Translations under genes and position numbers: made by a program
The notes under the pieces: generated by a model
Database searches by the model: none
Seen by the model: only the letters and a program-made list of their open reading frames with translations
What the model was told of the DNA's origin: nothing
Assembly: GCF_003143855.1 (NCBI RefSeq)
Contig: NZ_QFRK01000001.1
Location: 191,940-255,939 of the forward strand
Source of the DNA: Streptomyces sp. NWU339
GTDB lineage: Bacteria; Actinomycetota; Actinomycetes; Streptomycetales; Streptomycetaceae
DNA: 64,000 nt
Direction: 5' to 3'
Shown here: positions 1 through 10,584 of the stretch, one piece after another
Layout: each line of letters starts with the position of its first letter
How positions within the stretch are numbered: position 1 is the first letter of the stretch

Positions 1-138
1 CCCCGGCCCTTTTCCCGGGCCCTTCGGGGACGAATCGGCACTTCCGGGCGTTGTGGCAGGGTGGGTACGGGCAGGGGCCGGTTCGCGGGCCGTTCTGGCT
101 GGTGGCGGCGACGAGCCGGGACGTGAGGTGGACTGGGC

Positions 139-2211
139 GTGGGTGGCGTGCGGTGGCGACGGGTCGCCAGTCAGATCGGGCGGAGCGTCACCGTGTGGGC
201 GGTCGCCACCCTCACCATGCTGGTGCTCGCCGGCATCCTCCCCGACTTCCGGCTGCGCTCCGCCGACGGTGACAGCGCCACCGACATCGCGGTCACCGCC
301 GCGCTCGGCGCCGGTGCCTTCGGTCTGCTGTCGGCGCTGGTGTGGCCGCTGCTGGTGCGGCTGCTGCTGCTCGTACCGGCACTCGTCCTCGGCCTGCTGG
401 TGTTCTTCCTCAACGGCGCGCTGCTGCTGCTGGCGCTGCGGCTCAACCCGATCGAACGCGGGACCGCCGCGTGGGAGACCGCGGTCGTGGTCGCCGCCGT
501 GATGTCCGCCGTCGCCTCCGCCACCGGAGCCGCCCTCGCCGTGCGCGACGACGACGCCTACCGCCGCCGCCTCTACCGGCTCGCCTACCGCCGCCGCGGC
601 TCCGCACCGCCCGTCCCGGCCACCCACGGCACCGTCTTCCTGCAACTGGACGGTGTCGGCCACGACGTCCTGCTGCAGGCGGTCGACCGGGGCCTGATGC
701 CGACCGTCGCCCGCTGGCTCGGCGCCGACGACACCCGTCCCCCCTCCCACCGCCTCACCTCCTGGCACACCGACTGGTCCAGCCAGACCGGCGCCAGTCA
801 GCTCGCCATCCTGCACGGCAGCAACCACGACGTCCCCGCCTTCCGCTGGTACGAGAAGGACCGCCGGGAGGTGATGGTCTGCAACCGGCCCACCAGCGCC
901 GTGGAGCTGCAGCGGCGGGCCGCCCGCCACGCCGGCCATGCCGGGCTGCTGGCCGCCGACGGCGCCAGCCGCGGCAACCTGTTCAGCGGCGGCGCCGGCG
1001 AACAGGCCCTGGTGCTGTCCATCACCGCACGCCGCCGCACCCGGGAGAACCGCTCCCGCTCGGGCTACTTCGCCTACTTCTCCGACCCGGCCAACGCCGT
1101 GCGCACCGCCCTGTCCTTCGGTGCCGAGGTGGTCCGCGAGATCGCCCAGTCCACCCGGGCCCGGTGGACCAAGCAGCTCCCCCGCGTGTCCCGCGGCGGG
1201 CTCTACCCGTTCGTGCGGGCCTTCGCGACCGTCGTCCAGCGGGACGTGGTCGTCGCCGCCGTCATGGGCGACCTGCTGGCCGGCCGCACCTCCGTCTACG
1301 CCGACCTGGTCGCCTACGACGAGGTGGCCCACCACTCCGGCCCCGCGAGCCGGGACGCCGAGAAGGTCCTGAAACGCCTCGACCGCTCCCTCGCCCTGAT
1401 CGAGCACGTCGCCGGGCACGCCCCCCGTCCGTACCGGATCGTCGTCCTCTCCGACCACGGCCAGAGCCCCGGCGAGACCTTCCGCGCCCGCTACGGCCTC
1501 ACCCTCGGCGACCTGGTCCGGGCCGGCTGCGGACTGCCCGTACCGCGCCGCGCGCGGCGCACCCACAGCGGCGCCGAGGCCCGCGCGGCGGTCCGGGCGG
1601 CACTGCACCGGCCGGTCGAGGAGGGCGTCGAGCAGTACCGTTCCCCGCGCGGCTCCGAGCCCGTCGTGCTGGCCTCCGGCAACCTCGGCCTGGTCTCCTT
1701 CCCGGACGTGCCGCACCGGATGAGCAAGGAGGAGATCGACGCCCGCCATCCGGCACTGCTGCCGACCCTCGCCAACCACCCCGGCATCGGCTTCCTGCTG
1801 GTGCGCAGCGAACGGCACGGCGGTGTCGTCCTCGGCGCGCACGGCGCGGAGATCCCCCTCGACGCACTCGGCGACGATCCCGGCCCCCTGGCCGCGTTCG
1901 GGCCGGGCGCCGCCGACGTCATACGCCGCACCCACTCCTTCCCGCACACCGCCGACATCATGGTCAACTCCTCCCACGACCCCGCCACCGGGGAGGTCCA
2001 CGCCTTCGAGGAGCAGATCGGCTCCCACGGAGGCCTCGGCGGCGCCCAGTCCCACCCCTTCCTGCTGTCCCCGGTCGCGCTGTCCCCGCCGGTCGCCGAC
2101 GGAACCGAACTCGTCGGTGCCGAACACGTCCACCGGGTACTGCGCCGCTGGCTGGCCGAGTCCGGTGACTTCGCCCGGCCGACCCGTCCCGGCCAGGAAC
2201 GCGCGGCTTGA
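139..2211 (+). CDS. Membrane-anchored alkaline-phosphatase-superfamily protein
   Basis: The 690-residue protein has an N-terminal membrane region (about residues 12-32, 55-105 and 112-135, very Leu/Val/Ala rich) followed by a phosphatase-like domain. The catalytic part shows an AP-superfamily pattern: FLQLDGVGHDVLL opening the domain, SSQTGASQLAILHGSN around the expected nucleophile, and SDHGQSPGET as a metal-binding motif. Streptomyces proteins of this layout are often annotated as phage-holin-family/alkaline phosphatase fusions. The substrate is unknown; a membrane-facing phosphodiester or phospholipid headgroup is a guess. The GTG start at 139 is supported by GAGGTGG seven bases upstream. 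The next GTG, three codons later, is possible. It stands alone on its strand, with 155 bp before the OsmC gene. Confidence 0.75.
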   Translation: MGGVRWRRVASQIGRSVTVWAVATLTMLVLAGILPDFRLRSADGDSATDIAVTAALGAGAFGLLSALVWPLLVRLLLLVPALVLGLLVFFLNGALLLLALRLNPIERGTAAWETAVVVAAVMSAVASATGAALAVRDDDAYRRRLYRLAYRRRGSAPPVPATHGTVFLQLDGVGHDVLLQAVDRGLMPTVARWLGADDTRPPSHRLTSWHTDWSSQTGASQLAILHGSNHDVPAFRWYEKDRREVMVCNRPTSAVELQRRAARHAGHAGLLAADGASRGNLFSGGAGEQALVLSITARRRTRENRSRSGYFAYFSDPANAVRTALSFGAEVVREIAQSTRARWTKQLPRVSRGGLYPFVRAFATVVQRDVVVAAVMGDLLAGRTSVYADLVAYDEVAHHSGPASRDAEKVLKRLDRSLALIEHVAGHAPRPYRIVVLSDHGQSPGETFRARYGLTLGDLVRAGCGLPVPRRARRTHSGAEARAAVRAALHRPVEEGVEQYRSPRGSEPVVLASGNLGLVSFPDVPHRMSKEEIDARHPALLPTLANHPGIGFLLVRSERHGGVVLGAHGAEIPLDALGDDPGPLAAFGPGAADVIRRTHSFPHTADIMVNSSHDPATGEVHAFEEQIGSHGGLGGAQSHPFLLSPVALSPPVADGTELVGAEHVHRVLRRWLAESGDFARPTRPGQERAA

Positions 2212-2365
2212 CCCCGGGCGAGCCGGTCTTCCGGGTGAGGGGCCGGTCCTGCGGGTGAGTCGAGCCGTAGTGTGATCGGATGGGGTCGGGAATCCCGGTG
2301 GCCCGGGCGGCCCCGGACAGAGCACGGACCGGACACACGGCCGGACATTTTCGAAAGGATGCGTC

Positions 2366-2794
2366 ATGGCAGCCACGCGCTCCGCACACACCGTTTGGGA
2401 AGGCAACCTCTTCAAGGGCAGCGGGGTCGTCACCTTCGACTCCTCCGGCAGCATCGGTGAGCAGCCGGTCACCTGGGCGTCGCGAGCGGAGGAGGCGAAC
2501 GGCAGGACCAGCCCCGAGGAGCTGATCGCCGCCGCGCACTCCAGCTGCTACTCGATGGCCTTCTCCAACATCCTCGACAAGGCCGGCAACCCGCCGACCC
2601 GCCTGGTGACCTCCGCCGACGTCACCTTCGTGCCCGGTGAGGGCATCACCGGGATCCACCTCACCGTCGAGGCCACCGTCCCCGGCCTGGACGAGGCGGC
2701 CTTCCAGTCCGCGGCCGAGGACGCCAAGGTCAACTGCCCGGTCAGCCAGGCGCTGAAGGGCACCGAGATCACGCTGACGGCGAAGCTCTCCTGA
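2366..2794 (+). CDS. OsmC/Ohr-family peroxiredoxin
   Basis: A 142-residue protein, the usual size for OsmC. The two redox cysteines of the family are present: Cys61 in AAAHSSCYSMAF and Cys124 in VNCPVSQAL. These proteins are thiol-dependent peroxidases that reduce organic hydroperoxides in the cytoplasm. The N-terminal strand (HTVWEGNLFKGSGVVTFDSS) matches the OsmC branch better than Ohr. GAAAGGA lies just before the ATG. The gene is monocistronic: a strong hairpin follows 25 bp after the stop, before the dnaK promoter. It may form a small stress island with dnaK, although transcription is clearly separate. Confidence 0.9.
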   Translation: MAATRSAHTVWEGNLFKGSGVVTFDSSGSIGEQPVTWASRAEEANGRTSPEELIAAAHSSCYSMAFSNILDKAGNPPTRLVTSADVTFVPGEGITGIHLTVEATVPGLDEAAFQSAAEDAKVNCPVSQALKGTEITLTAKLS

Positions 2795-2818
2795 CCCGTC
2801 GGCCCCTCCGCAGTACAC

Positions 2819-2847
2819 CGCAGGCCGCCCCGACGGGGCGGCCTGCG
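2819..2847 (+). terminator. Terminator hairpin after OsmC gene
   Basis: A perfect 13-bp stem (2819-2831 with 2835-2847) closes a GAC loop just after the OsmC stop. There is no T tract, as is common in Streptomyces. It insulates the dnaK promoter downstream. Confidence 0.8.
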
Positions 2848-2895
2848 CCGTGTGGCCGCCTGAACGAGCGGTTGACAAACGGCCCACGTAAACTG

Positions 2896-2924
2896 TTGAC
2901 AACAGCCCACTCAAGTTTTGTGCT
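2896..2924 (+). promoter_or_regulatory. Predicted promoter of dnaK
   Basis: TTGACA at 2896-2901 and TGTGCT at 2919-2924 are separated by 17 bp, a good housekeeping-sigma promoter. A second TTGACA at 2872-2877, followed by a similar GGCCCAC segment, makes a degenerate tandem copy of the -35 region. The dnaK start lies about 49 bp downstream of the -10. Confidence 0.6.
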
Positions 2925-2936
2925 GGAAACCTTGAG
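2909..2936. promoter_or_regulatory. Inverted repeat overlapping dnaK promoter (possible HspR-type site)
   Basis: ACTCAAG at 2909-2915 and CTTGAG at 2931-2936 form an inverted repeat flanking the predicted -10. These are the half-sites of the HspR HAIR element (CTTGAGT-N7-ACTCAAG), but in the opposite order and with a 15-bp gap. It may be a diverged or everted HAIR site; binding by HspR is an inference. Confidence 0.4.
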
Positions 2937-2972
2937 GTCCGAAGAGGTGTGCCCTGGCGGAAGGGGACAGCG

Positions 2973-4852
<1,880 letters not shown>

Positions 4853-4859
<7 letters not shown>

Positions 4860-5716
4860 CCGTCCCGGAACTCCCGCAGCAGCTTCTGGGTGTGCTGGGT
4901 GGTGGCGGCCCGCGCCACCATGTGGTCCAGGACCTCCAGGTGCGCCGAGACCTCCTTGCGGGAGTCCAGATACAGGGCACCGGTCAGATACTCGGTGAAC
5001 ACCATGTCCGGCAGCTCCGGCTCGGCGAAACGGAACAGCGAGAACGGCGCGTACGTCCCCGGGTGCGGGCCGTCGGCGAACTCGGCGACCTGGACGGTGA
5101 TCCGGTCCCGCTCGGACCACTCCAGCAGCTTGTCGAACTGGTCGCGCATCACCCGGCCGTCCACGCTCACCGGCCTGCGCAGCACCGTCTCCTCGATGAT
5201 CACCCACAGGTGGGGCGGATCCGGCCGTTCGAGGAGCCGCTGCCGCTCCAGACGCAGCGACACATGCCGCTCGACCGCCTCCGGCCCCTGGTTCCCGATC
5301 GTCCCGGCCTCCAGGACGGCACGTGCGTAGTCCTCCGTCTGCAGCAGCCCCGGCACGAAGTGCGGCTCGTAGGACCGGATGATGCGAGCGGCGCCCTCGA
5401 GGCTCACGTACAGGCTGAACCAGTCGGGCAGCACGTCGTGGAACCGCTGCCACCAGCCCGGACGGTTCGCGTCCTCCGCGAGCCCGATGAACGCGGCCGC
5501 CTCGCTCTGCCGCACCCCGTAGGCCGTCAGCAGGATCTGGACGTACGGGATCTTCAGCGCGACCTCGGCCGTCTCCATCCGCCGTACGGTCGCGGGGGCC
5601 ACCCGCAGGACCCGGGCGGCCTCCTCACGGGTGAGGCCCGCCGTCTCCCGCAGTTCCTGCAGCCGCCTGCCGAGCACCACCTGGCCCACGGTGGGTGCGG
5701 CCCGCCGTTCACTCAC
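4853..5716 (-). CDS. XRE-family regulator with DUF5753 domain
   Basis: A 287-residue Streptomyces-type regulator. Residues about 12-65 hold a Cro/C1-like helix-turn-helix ([22 protein letters not shown]...TVRRME). The rest is a DUF5753 domain, recognisable from the [25 protein letters not shown] segment. Such proteins are numerous in Streptomyces (the WhiJ/BldB-associated type) and usually pair with a small DUF397 gene, but none is visible beside this one. The GTG at 5716 is preceded by GGGGAGA six bases upstream; an open frame extends further but lacks homology. It is convergent with dnaK and divergent from the pterin dehydratase. Its target is unknown. Confidence 0.85.
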
Positions 5717-5953
5717 GCCACGTCTCCCCAACGCCCCCGGACACCGGTTCAGTCTGCCATGCCGCACCGACCCTCTCACGGGTCGCGGACCGGCGCCCCC
5801 GCTCCGGACGATCCCGGTCCTCGGCCGGGAGGACACCGTACGGGGGAGCCGCACCGCCTTGACCAGGACCTCGCGGCTCCTCCTGTGGCACGCTGGGACA
5901 GAGCCCCGCCACCGCAGGAACCGGCCCGCAGGGGACCGAGGAGGAGCGCGCCC

Positions 5954-6259
5954 ATGTCCGACGAACCGCTGTCGCCGAAGGAGATCGAGGAGCGGCTGGC
6001 CGACCTGCCGGGCTGGGCGCTCGACGGCGGCCGCCTCACCCGTTCCTACCGGCTCGGCTCCCACTTCGCGGCGACGGCGATGGTCGTCCACGTCGCCCAG
6101 GTGCAGGAGGAGCTGAACCACCACTCCGACCTCACCCTCGGCTACAACACCGTGTCCCTGGCCGTCCAGACGCACAGCGCGGGCGGCGCCGTCACCGAGA
6201 AGGACCTCGAACTGGCGCGTAGAGTACAGGACTTGGTGCCCTCTCACGGTGCACACTGA
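5954..6259 (+). CDS. 4a-hydroxytetrahydrobiopterin dehydratase (PCD/DCoH family)
   Basis: A 101-residue protein with the family signature ELNHHSDL (His56, His57) and the later His74 in VQTHSAGG. The enzyme dehydrates the 4a-carbinolamine of tetrahydrobiopterin, recycling the cofactor of aromatic amino acid hydroxylases. No hydroxylase is nearby, so the partner is unknown. The ATG at 5954 has GAGGAG upstream, and the length from here matches bacterial PCDs exactly. The methyltransferase starts 5 bp after this stop, so the two are probably cotranscribed. Confidence 0.9.
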   Translation: MSDEPLSPKEIEERLADLPGWALDGGRLTRSYRLGSHFAATAMVVHVAQVQEELNHHSDLTLGYNTVSLAVQTHSAGGAVTEKDLELARRVQDLVPSHGAH

Positions 6260-6264
6260 GGTGT

Positions 6265-7023
6265 GTGCTCGACTACGACGAGGAAGCGGAACGGTACGAC
6301 GCCTCACGCGGCGGTGAGCCCCGGGCCGCCGCGGCCGCGGAGGCGGTACTGGACCTGATACCGGTCGGCGCGCGGGATCTGCTGGACATGGCCTGCGGCA
6401 CCGGCATCGTGACCCGGCGCTTCCCCGCCGCCCGGGACGGCCTGCGCGTGACCGGTGTCGACCTCGCGTCGGCGATGGCCCGGAGGGCGGCGGCCCGACT
6501 GCCCGGCGCCGTGGTCCGCGCCGACGGCCGCCGGCTGCCGTTCGGCGACGCCCGGTTCGACGCCGTCGTCAGCGTGTGGCTGCTGCACCTGGTGTCCGGC
6601 CCGGAGGACGTGCGGGCCCTCATCGGCGAGTGCGCCAGGGTCCTGCGGCCCGGCGGGGTGTACGTCACCACCGTCGACAAGGGCGCCTCGCACCGTGTGG
6701 GCAGCGACATCGACGCCGTCCTCGCCGCCCGCCCGCGCAGCCCGGTGCACGACGCCGCCGCAGACGTGACGGCCCGCGCCGCCGAACACGGCCTGGTCCC
6801 GGCCGGACAGGCCGTGTTCCGGGGCCACGGTCAGGGCCGCAGCCCCCGCCGCACCATCGCCGACCTGCGCCGCGGCTGGTTCGTCACCCTGCCCCCGGGC
6901 GACCCCCGCGCCGACGGCTTCGCCACCGCCCTCGCCGCCCTCCCCGACCAGGACCGTCCCCGCCCGGACCCGGTCTTCCGACTACGGGCGTTCCGGAAGC
7001 CGCCGGTGCCCGGGGACGGGTGA
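6265..7023 (+). CDS. Class I SAM-dependent methyltransferase
   Basis: A 252-residue Rossmann-fold methyltransferase. Motif I is LLDMACGTGIV at residues 39-49. An acidic motif II follows (VTGVDLA), then DAVVSVWLLHL and a post-motif RPGGVYVTTVDKG. It belongs to the UbiE/Methyltransf_11 type. The substrate cannot be read from the sequence. The GTG start is 5 bp after the PCD stop with only a weak ribosome-binding site, suggesting translation coupled to the upstream gene. Confidence 0.8.
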   Translation: MLDYDEEAERYDASRGGEPRAAAAAEAVLDLIPVGARDLLDMACGTGIVTRRFPAARDGLRVTGVDLASAMARRAAARLPGAVVRADGRRLPFGDARFDAVVSVWLLHLVSGPEDVRALIGECARVLRPGGVYVTTVDKGASHRVGSDIDAVLAARPRSPVHDAAADVTARAAEHGLVPAGQAVFRGHGQGRSPRRTIADLRRGWFVTLPPGDPRADGFATALAALPDQDRPRPDPVFRLRAFRKPPVPGDG

Positions 7024-7108
7024 ACTCCCCTGCGGAGTACGGCAACCCGGGTGGGGCCGGTGGCGACTGAGAGACGGAATCCATTCGTCCTCTCTGGAGG
7101 TCCGTCTC

Positions 7109-7690
7109 GTGCAGCATCCCCACAGGCAACGCGGACGCCGGTTCGCCCTTCCCGCGGTCCTCACCGCCGCGGCCCTCGCCGGGGCCGGGCTCACCGGCCT
7201 CGGCACCGGTACCGCCGAGGCCGCCACCACACGGCAGGTCGAGAGGCTCGACCGGGGCGTCGTCAGCGTGTACAACGGCAGCGGCAATCTGGTCAGTTGG
7301 CGCTGGCTCGGCACCGACCCGGGCAACGTCTCCTTCAACGTCTACCGGGCCGGTACGAAGGTCAACTCCAGCCCGATCACCGGCTCCACCACGTTCTTCC
7401 ACTCCGGCGCCCCCTCCCACGCCGACTACACCGTCCGCGCCGTCGTGAACGGCGTCGAGCAGGGCGACTGGCGCGAGGAGGTCGTCTGGCGCACCGGTGA
7501 CAACACCGCGCTGCGCATCTACTCCACCCCGCACGACACCGACATCAGGATCACCACCCTGCTGCACGACACCCTGTACCGCACCGCGCTGGCCTGGCAG
7601 AACACGGCCTACAACCAGCCGCCGCACACCGGCTTCTTCATCGGCGCCAACATGCCGACCCCGCCCCGGCCGGCGGTCTACACACCCTGA
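7109..7690 (+). pseudogene. Rhamnogalacturonan lyase (PL11) remnant with internal deletion
   Basis: The 193-residue frame looks like the two ends of a secreted PL11 rhamnogalacturonan lyase joined together. A signal peptide (residues 1-39) is followed by the N-terminal beta domain (RQVERLDRG...NLVSWRWLGTDP...TVRAVVNGVEQ). From about residue 119 it reads as the C-terminal end of the enzyme (GDWREEVVWRTGDNTALRI...ALAWQNTAYNQPPH). Intact enzymes are about 600 residues, so roughly 400 residues, including the catalytic propeller, are missing. The frame is open, with a good GGAGG before the GTG, so a short secreted protein could still be made but should lack lyase activity. It sits next to three polysaccharide-degrading enzymes. 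Confidence 0.75.
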
Positions 7691-7707
7691 GAACCGAGAG
7701 CCCGGAT

Positions 7708-7745
7708 CACGGGGCACGTGCCGCGAGCGCGGCACGTGCCCCGTG
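7708..7745. terminator. Bidirectional terminator
   Basis: A perfect inverted repeat (7708-7725 with 7728-7745) with a minimal loop lies between the convergent PL11 remnant and the GH74 gene. It should serve both strands. Confidence 0.85.
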
Positions 7746-7762
7746 TGGGTTGTCCCGCCGGA

Positions 7763-10438
7763 TCACGTCACCGTGCAGGCCCGTCCGTCCAGTTCGAAGG
7801 CGGCCGGTTCCGTGTTCGTCGCCGAACGGCTCGCCGTGAAGCCGAAACCGACCGACGAGCCCGCCGCGGCGGTGCCGTTCCAGTCGGTGTTGCGCACCGT
7901 CACCGCCGAACCGGACTGTGTGTGGGCCCCGTTCCAGAGCTGGGACACCCGCTGACCGTCCGGGAACGACCAGGTCAGCGACCAGCCGTTCCAGGCGTTC
8001 GACCCGGTGTTGGTCACCTGGACCTGGGCATGGAAACCGTCGGGCCACTGGTTGGTGATCTCGTAGGACACGGCGCAGGCGCCCGTCGGCCCCGGATCCG
8101 GGCCGGGATCGGTGCCTCCGCCGCCGTCGTCCCCGCCCCCGGTGGCCGAGGTGTCGCCGTAGACGATGCCGCGGCCGTTGGTCGCCACGTACACCCTGCC
8201 GTACACCCGTGGGTCACCGGTGATCGCCGCACCCGTCCAACCCCACTGGTGGGCATCGTCGTTGATGCGGGTCCAGCTCTCGCCCCGGTCCGTGGAGCGG
8301 AAGATGCCGCGCACCCCGTCGATCTTCGCGCTGGTGAAGAGCGTCTGGTACGAGGCGCCCGGCGCCGCCTTGCCGAAGCCGATGGTGTCGGCCTCGTCGA
8401 CGCCCCGCAGTGCGGTGAAGCTCTTCCCGCCGTCGGTGGAGTGCCACAGCCCGTACGCACCGTCGCTCGCCCCGCCGGCCAGCCAGATGTCGCCCTCGGC
8501 GCCCGGCAGCGCCTTGAACCGCACGCTGCCATCGCTCGGCAGCCCGGTCGCGGGGGACGCGGTGAAGGTGGCGCCGCCGTCCGTACTGACGTAGAACTTC
8601 CCGGACTTGAAGCCGTAGAACGTCTTCGGGTTCACCCGGTCGGACTCGACGACCGCTCCCTCGGGGATGCCGCTCGACGCCGACCACGACGTGCCGAAGC
8701 CGGTGGTGTGGTGCACCCCGGCGCCCTGCGGGCTCCACACGAAGCGGCTGCCGTCGGCGCCCGCCGCGACCGTGCCGCCGCCGCTGACGCCCGAAGGGTC
8801 CGTGCCCGCGAACCAGTTGGCGCCGTTGTCGGTCGAGAACGCGATGTGCGGGCCCGAGTCCAGATCCCCCGCCCGGACCACCGTGCCGGGGTTGCTCTCG
8901 GCGAAGTCCAGGCTGGTGGTGGAGGTGAAGTTGGGCTGGGTGAACATCATCGACGGAACCTTCGTCAGGTCCGTGTGCCGGAAGCCGCCGATGTCACCGA
9001 GCGCGCTGAGCAGCGGGGCGCCCGACGGGGGAGAGGCGAGGTCGTTGACCGCCGTCTCCTCCAGCCCGCGCACCATCGGGGTGATGGTGAACGTCGATCC
9101 GCTGTCCCAGCGGGTGAGGTCCTCGGTGCCGTAGATCGTCGCGCCCGTCCCGTACATCATGCGGTCCGAGTCGAACGGGTCGATCTCCAGCGCCTCGGTC
9201 ATCCACCCCAGTTTCGGGGTCTGCTCGGGCGGTGACGGGTGGGCGCCCCAGGTCAGCCACGGTACGGACGAGACGTCCATGGTGTAGCGGTTCTCCCGGT
9301 TCGGGTACGAGGTGTAGTCCCATGCCCGGGTCCAGGTCGCACCGCTGTCCGTGGAGCGGAAGATCTGGGTGTCCGGCCACCAGGAGCTGTATGCCGTCGC
9401 CATGACCGTGCCCGGCCGCTGCCGGTCCACCGTCAGCCCGCTGAAGCCGTAGTAGGTGTCGGCCTCCGCCACCGGGCTGATGTCCGTCCAGGTGCCGGCC
9501 GCCGTGGCGTACCGGTACAGGCGGCCCTTGCCGCCGTCGTACGGGCCGCCGGTGTCGCTGTAGGCCAGGTACAGGTGGCCGTTCTCGGCGTCGAGGACGC
9601 CCTTGTGGGCCAGGTGGCCCGTCGGCTGGCCGGCAAGGCGCTGCCAGGTCGCGCCCGCGTCCGTCGAACGGTAGACGGCGTTCTCCTTGTCGGCGACCCC
9701 GACGTAGATCGTCCTGGTCGCACTTCCCGGCGTGCCCGTGGACTCGTCGTAGGTGACCCAGACGACGCCCTGGTTGTCACTGGCGTATCCGGAGGTGTCG
9801 CCCGGATCCTGCACGTAGTTGCCCGGGTTGGGGAAGGCCGTCACCTGCGACCAGCTCGCCCCCGAGTCGGTCGACCGCCACAGCCCTTTGCCGCTGGGCG
9901 CGCCCAGGTACAGCACGCTGTTGCGGTGGGGGTCGACCGCCAGGCGTTCCCCCATGCCCCGCCCCGGCATGTTCCCGCCCAGCTTGAACGGCAGGTCGGC
10001 CTTCCGCCAGCTCGCGCCCCGGTCGGTGGAACGCAGCACCGCGCCCTTCCCCGGGTCCCAGTCGTTGGTGTACGTGCCGACCGCCGCGTACACCCGGTCG
10101 GGGTCGGCGGAGTCGGAGGCGATGCTGACCACGCCCGTGTGGCCCCAGTCGTCCCAGCCGACCGAGTCCAGCAGCGGGGTCCAGGTCTTCGTCGACTCCT
10201 GCCACCGGTAGGCGCCGCCGATGTCGGTGCGGGCGTAGGCCAGGTTCTTCTCAGTGCGGTTGAAGACGATGCCGGGCACGAAGCCGCCGCCGTCGATGCG
10301 GGCGTTCTTCCAGGTGTAGGTGTCGGCGGCGAGGGCGGTGGCCGGCTCCGGGGCGCCGGCGGCCAGGGCGGGCGGGCCGCCCGTGAGCAGGCCGGCCGCC
10401 AGCGCGAGCACGGCCGTCAGGACGCGGGTTCTTCGCAC
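7763..10438 (-). CDS. Secreted GH74 xyloglucanase with C-terminal CBM2
   Basis: An 891-residue exported glycoside hydrolase. The order is a signal peptide (about 1-33), two seven-bladed GH74 propellers rich in BNR-like RSTDxGxSW repeats, a Gly/Asp/Pro linker and a CBM2 cellulose-binding module (about 790-891). Both catalytic aspartates of GH74 are recognisable: Asp72 in RTDIGGAYRW and Asp482 in LGDIGGFRHTDL. It cleaves the beta-1,4-glucan backbone of xyloglucan outside the cell. I chose the GTG at 10438 because AGGAAGG lies eight bases upstream; a TTG six codons earlier overlaps that site. A terminator separates it from the upstream GH48 gene. Confidence 0.92.
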   Translation of the reverse strand: MRRTRVLTAVLALAAGLLTGGPPALAAGAPEPATALAADTYTWKNARIDGGGFVPGIVFNRTEKNLAYARTDIGGAYRWQESTKTWTPLLDSVGWDDWGHTGVVSIASDSADPDRVYAAVGTYTNDWDPGKGAVLRSTDRGASWRKADLPFKLGGNMPGRGMGERLAVDPHRNSVLYLGAPSGKGLWRSTDSGASWSQVTAFPNPGNYVQDPGDTSGYASDNQGVVWVTYDESTGTPGSATRTIYVGVADKENAVYRSTDAGATWQRLAGQPTGHLAHKGVLDAENGHLYLAYSDTGGPYDGGKGRLYRYATAAGTWTDISPVAEADTYYGFSGLTVDRQRPGTVMATAYSSWWPDTQIFRSTDSGATWTRAWDYTSYPNRENRYTMDVSSVPWLTWGAHPSPPEQTPKLGWMTEALEIDPFDSDRMMYGTGATIYGTEDLTRWDSGSTFTITPMVRGLEETAVNDLASPPSGAPLLSALGDIGGFRHTDLTKVPSMMFTQPNFTSTTSLDFAESNPGTVVRAGDLDSGPHIAFSTDNGANWFAGTDPSGVSGGGTVAAGADGSRFVWSPQGAGVHHTTGFGTSWSASSGIPEGAVVESDRVNPKTFYGFKSGKFYVSTDGGATFTASPATGLPSDGSVRFKALPGAEGDIWLAGGASDGAYGLWHSTDGGKSFTALRGVDEADTIGFGKAAPGASYQTLFTSAKIDGVRGIFRSTDRGESWTRINDDAHQWGWTGAAITGDPRVYGRVYVATNGRGIVYGDTSATGGGDDGGGGTDPGPDPGPTGACAVSYEITNQWPDGFHAQVQVTNTGSNAWNGWSLTWSFPDGQRVSQLWNGAHTQSGSAVTVRNTDWNGTAAAGSSVGFGFTASRSATNTEPAAFELDGRACTVT

Positions 10439-10490
10439 GGTGAGGTCCTTCCTCAAAGTGGGGGGAGAGGGGAGAGAGGGAGCGTGCGAG

Positions 10491-10531
10491 GGCCGGGCGG
10501 GTCCCCCGTGCGCGAGGGGACCCGCCCGGCC
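10491..10531 (-). terminator. Terminator between GH48 and GH74 genes
   Basis: A perfect 16-bp GC-rich stem (10491-10506 with 10516-10531) with a 9-nt loop lies just after the GH48 stop on the minus strand. Only about 50 bp remain for a separate GH74 promoter, so partial read-through is plausible. Confidence 0.75.
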
Positions 10532-10584
10532 GCCGTGGCCCCGGCGTCAGGTGCCGGGGCCGGCACACGGAGCGCCGGCGGGGG

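Noticed and set aside
2909..2936. Canonical HspR HAIR element
   Set aside because: The half-sites are in reverse order with a 15-bp gap rather than 7, so it is listed only as HAIR-like.
10439..10456. TTG start for GH74 six codons upstream
   Set aside because: It overlaps the AGGAAGG ribosome-binding site that serves the GTG at 10438.
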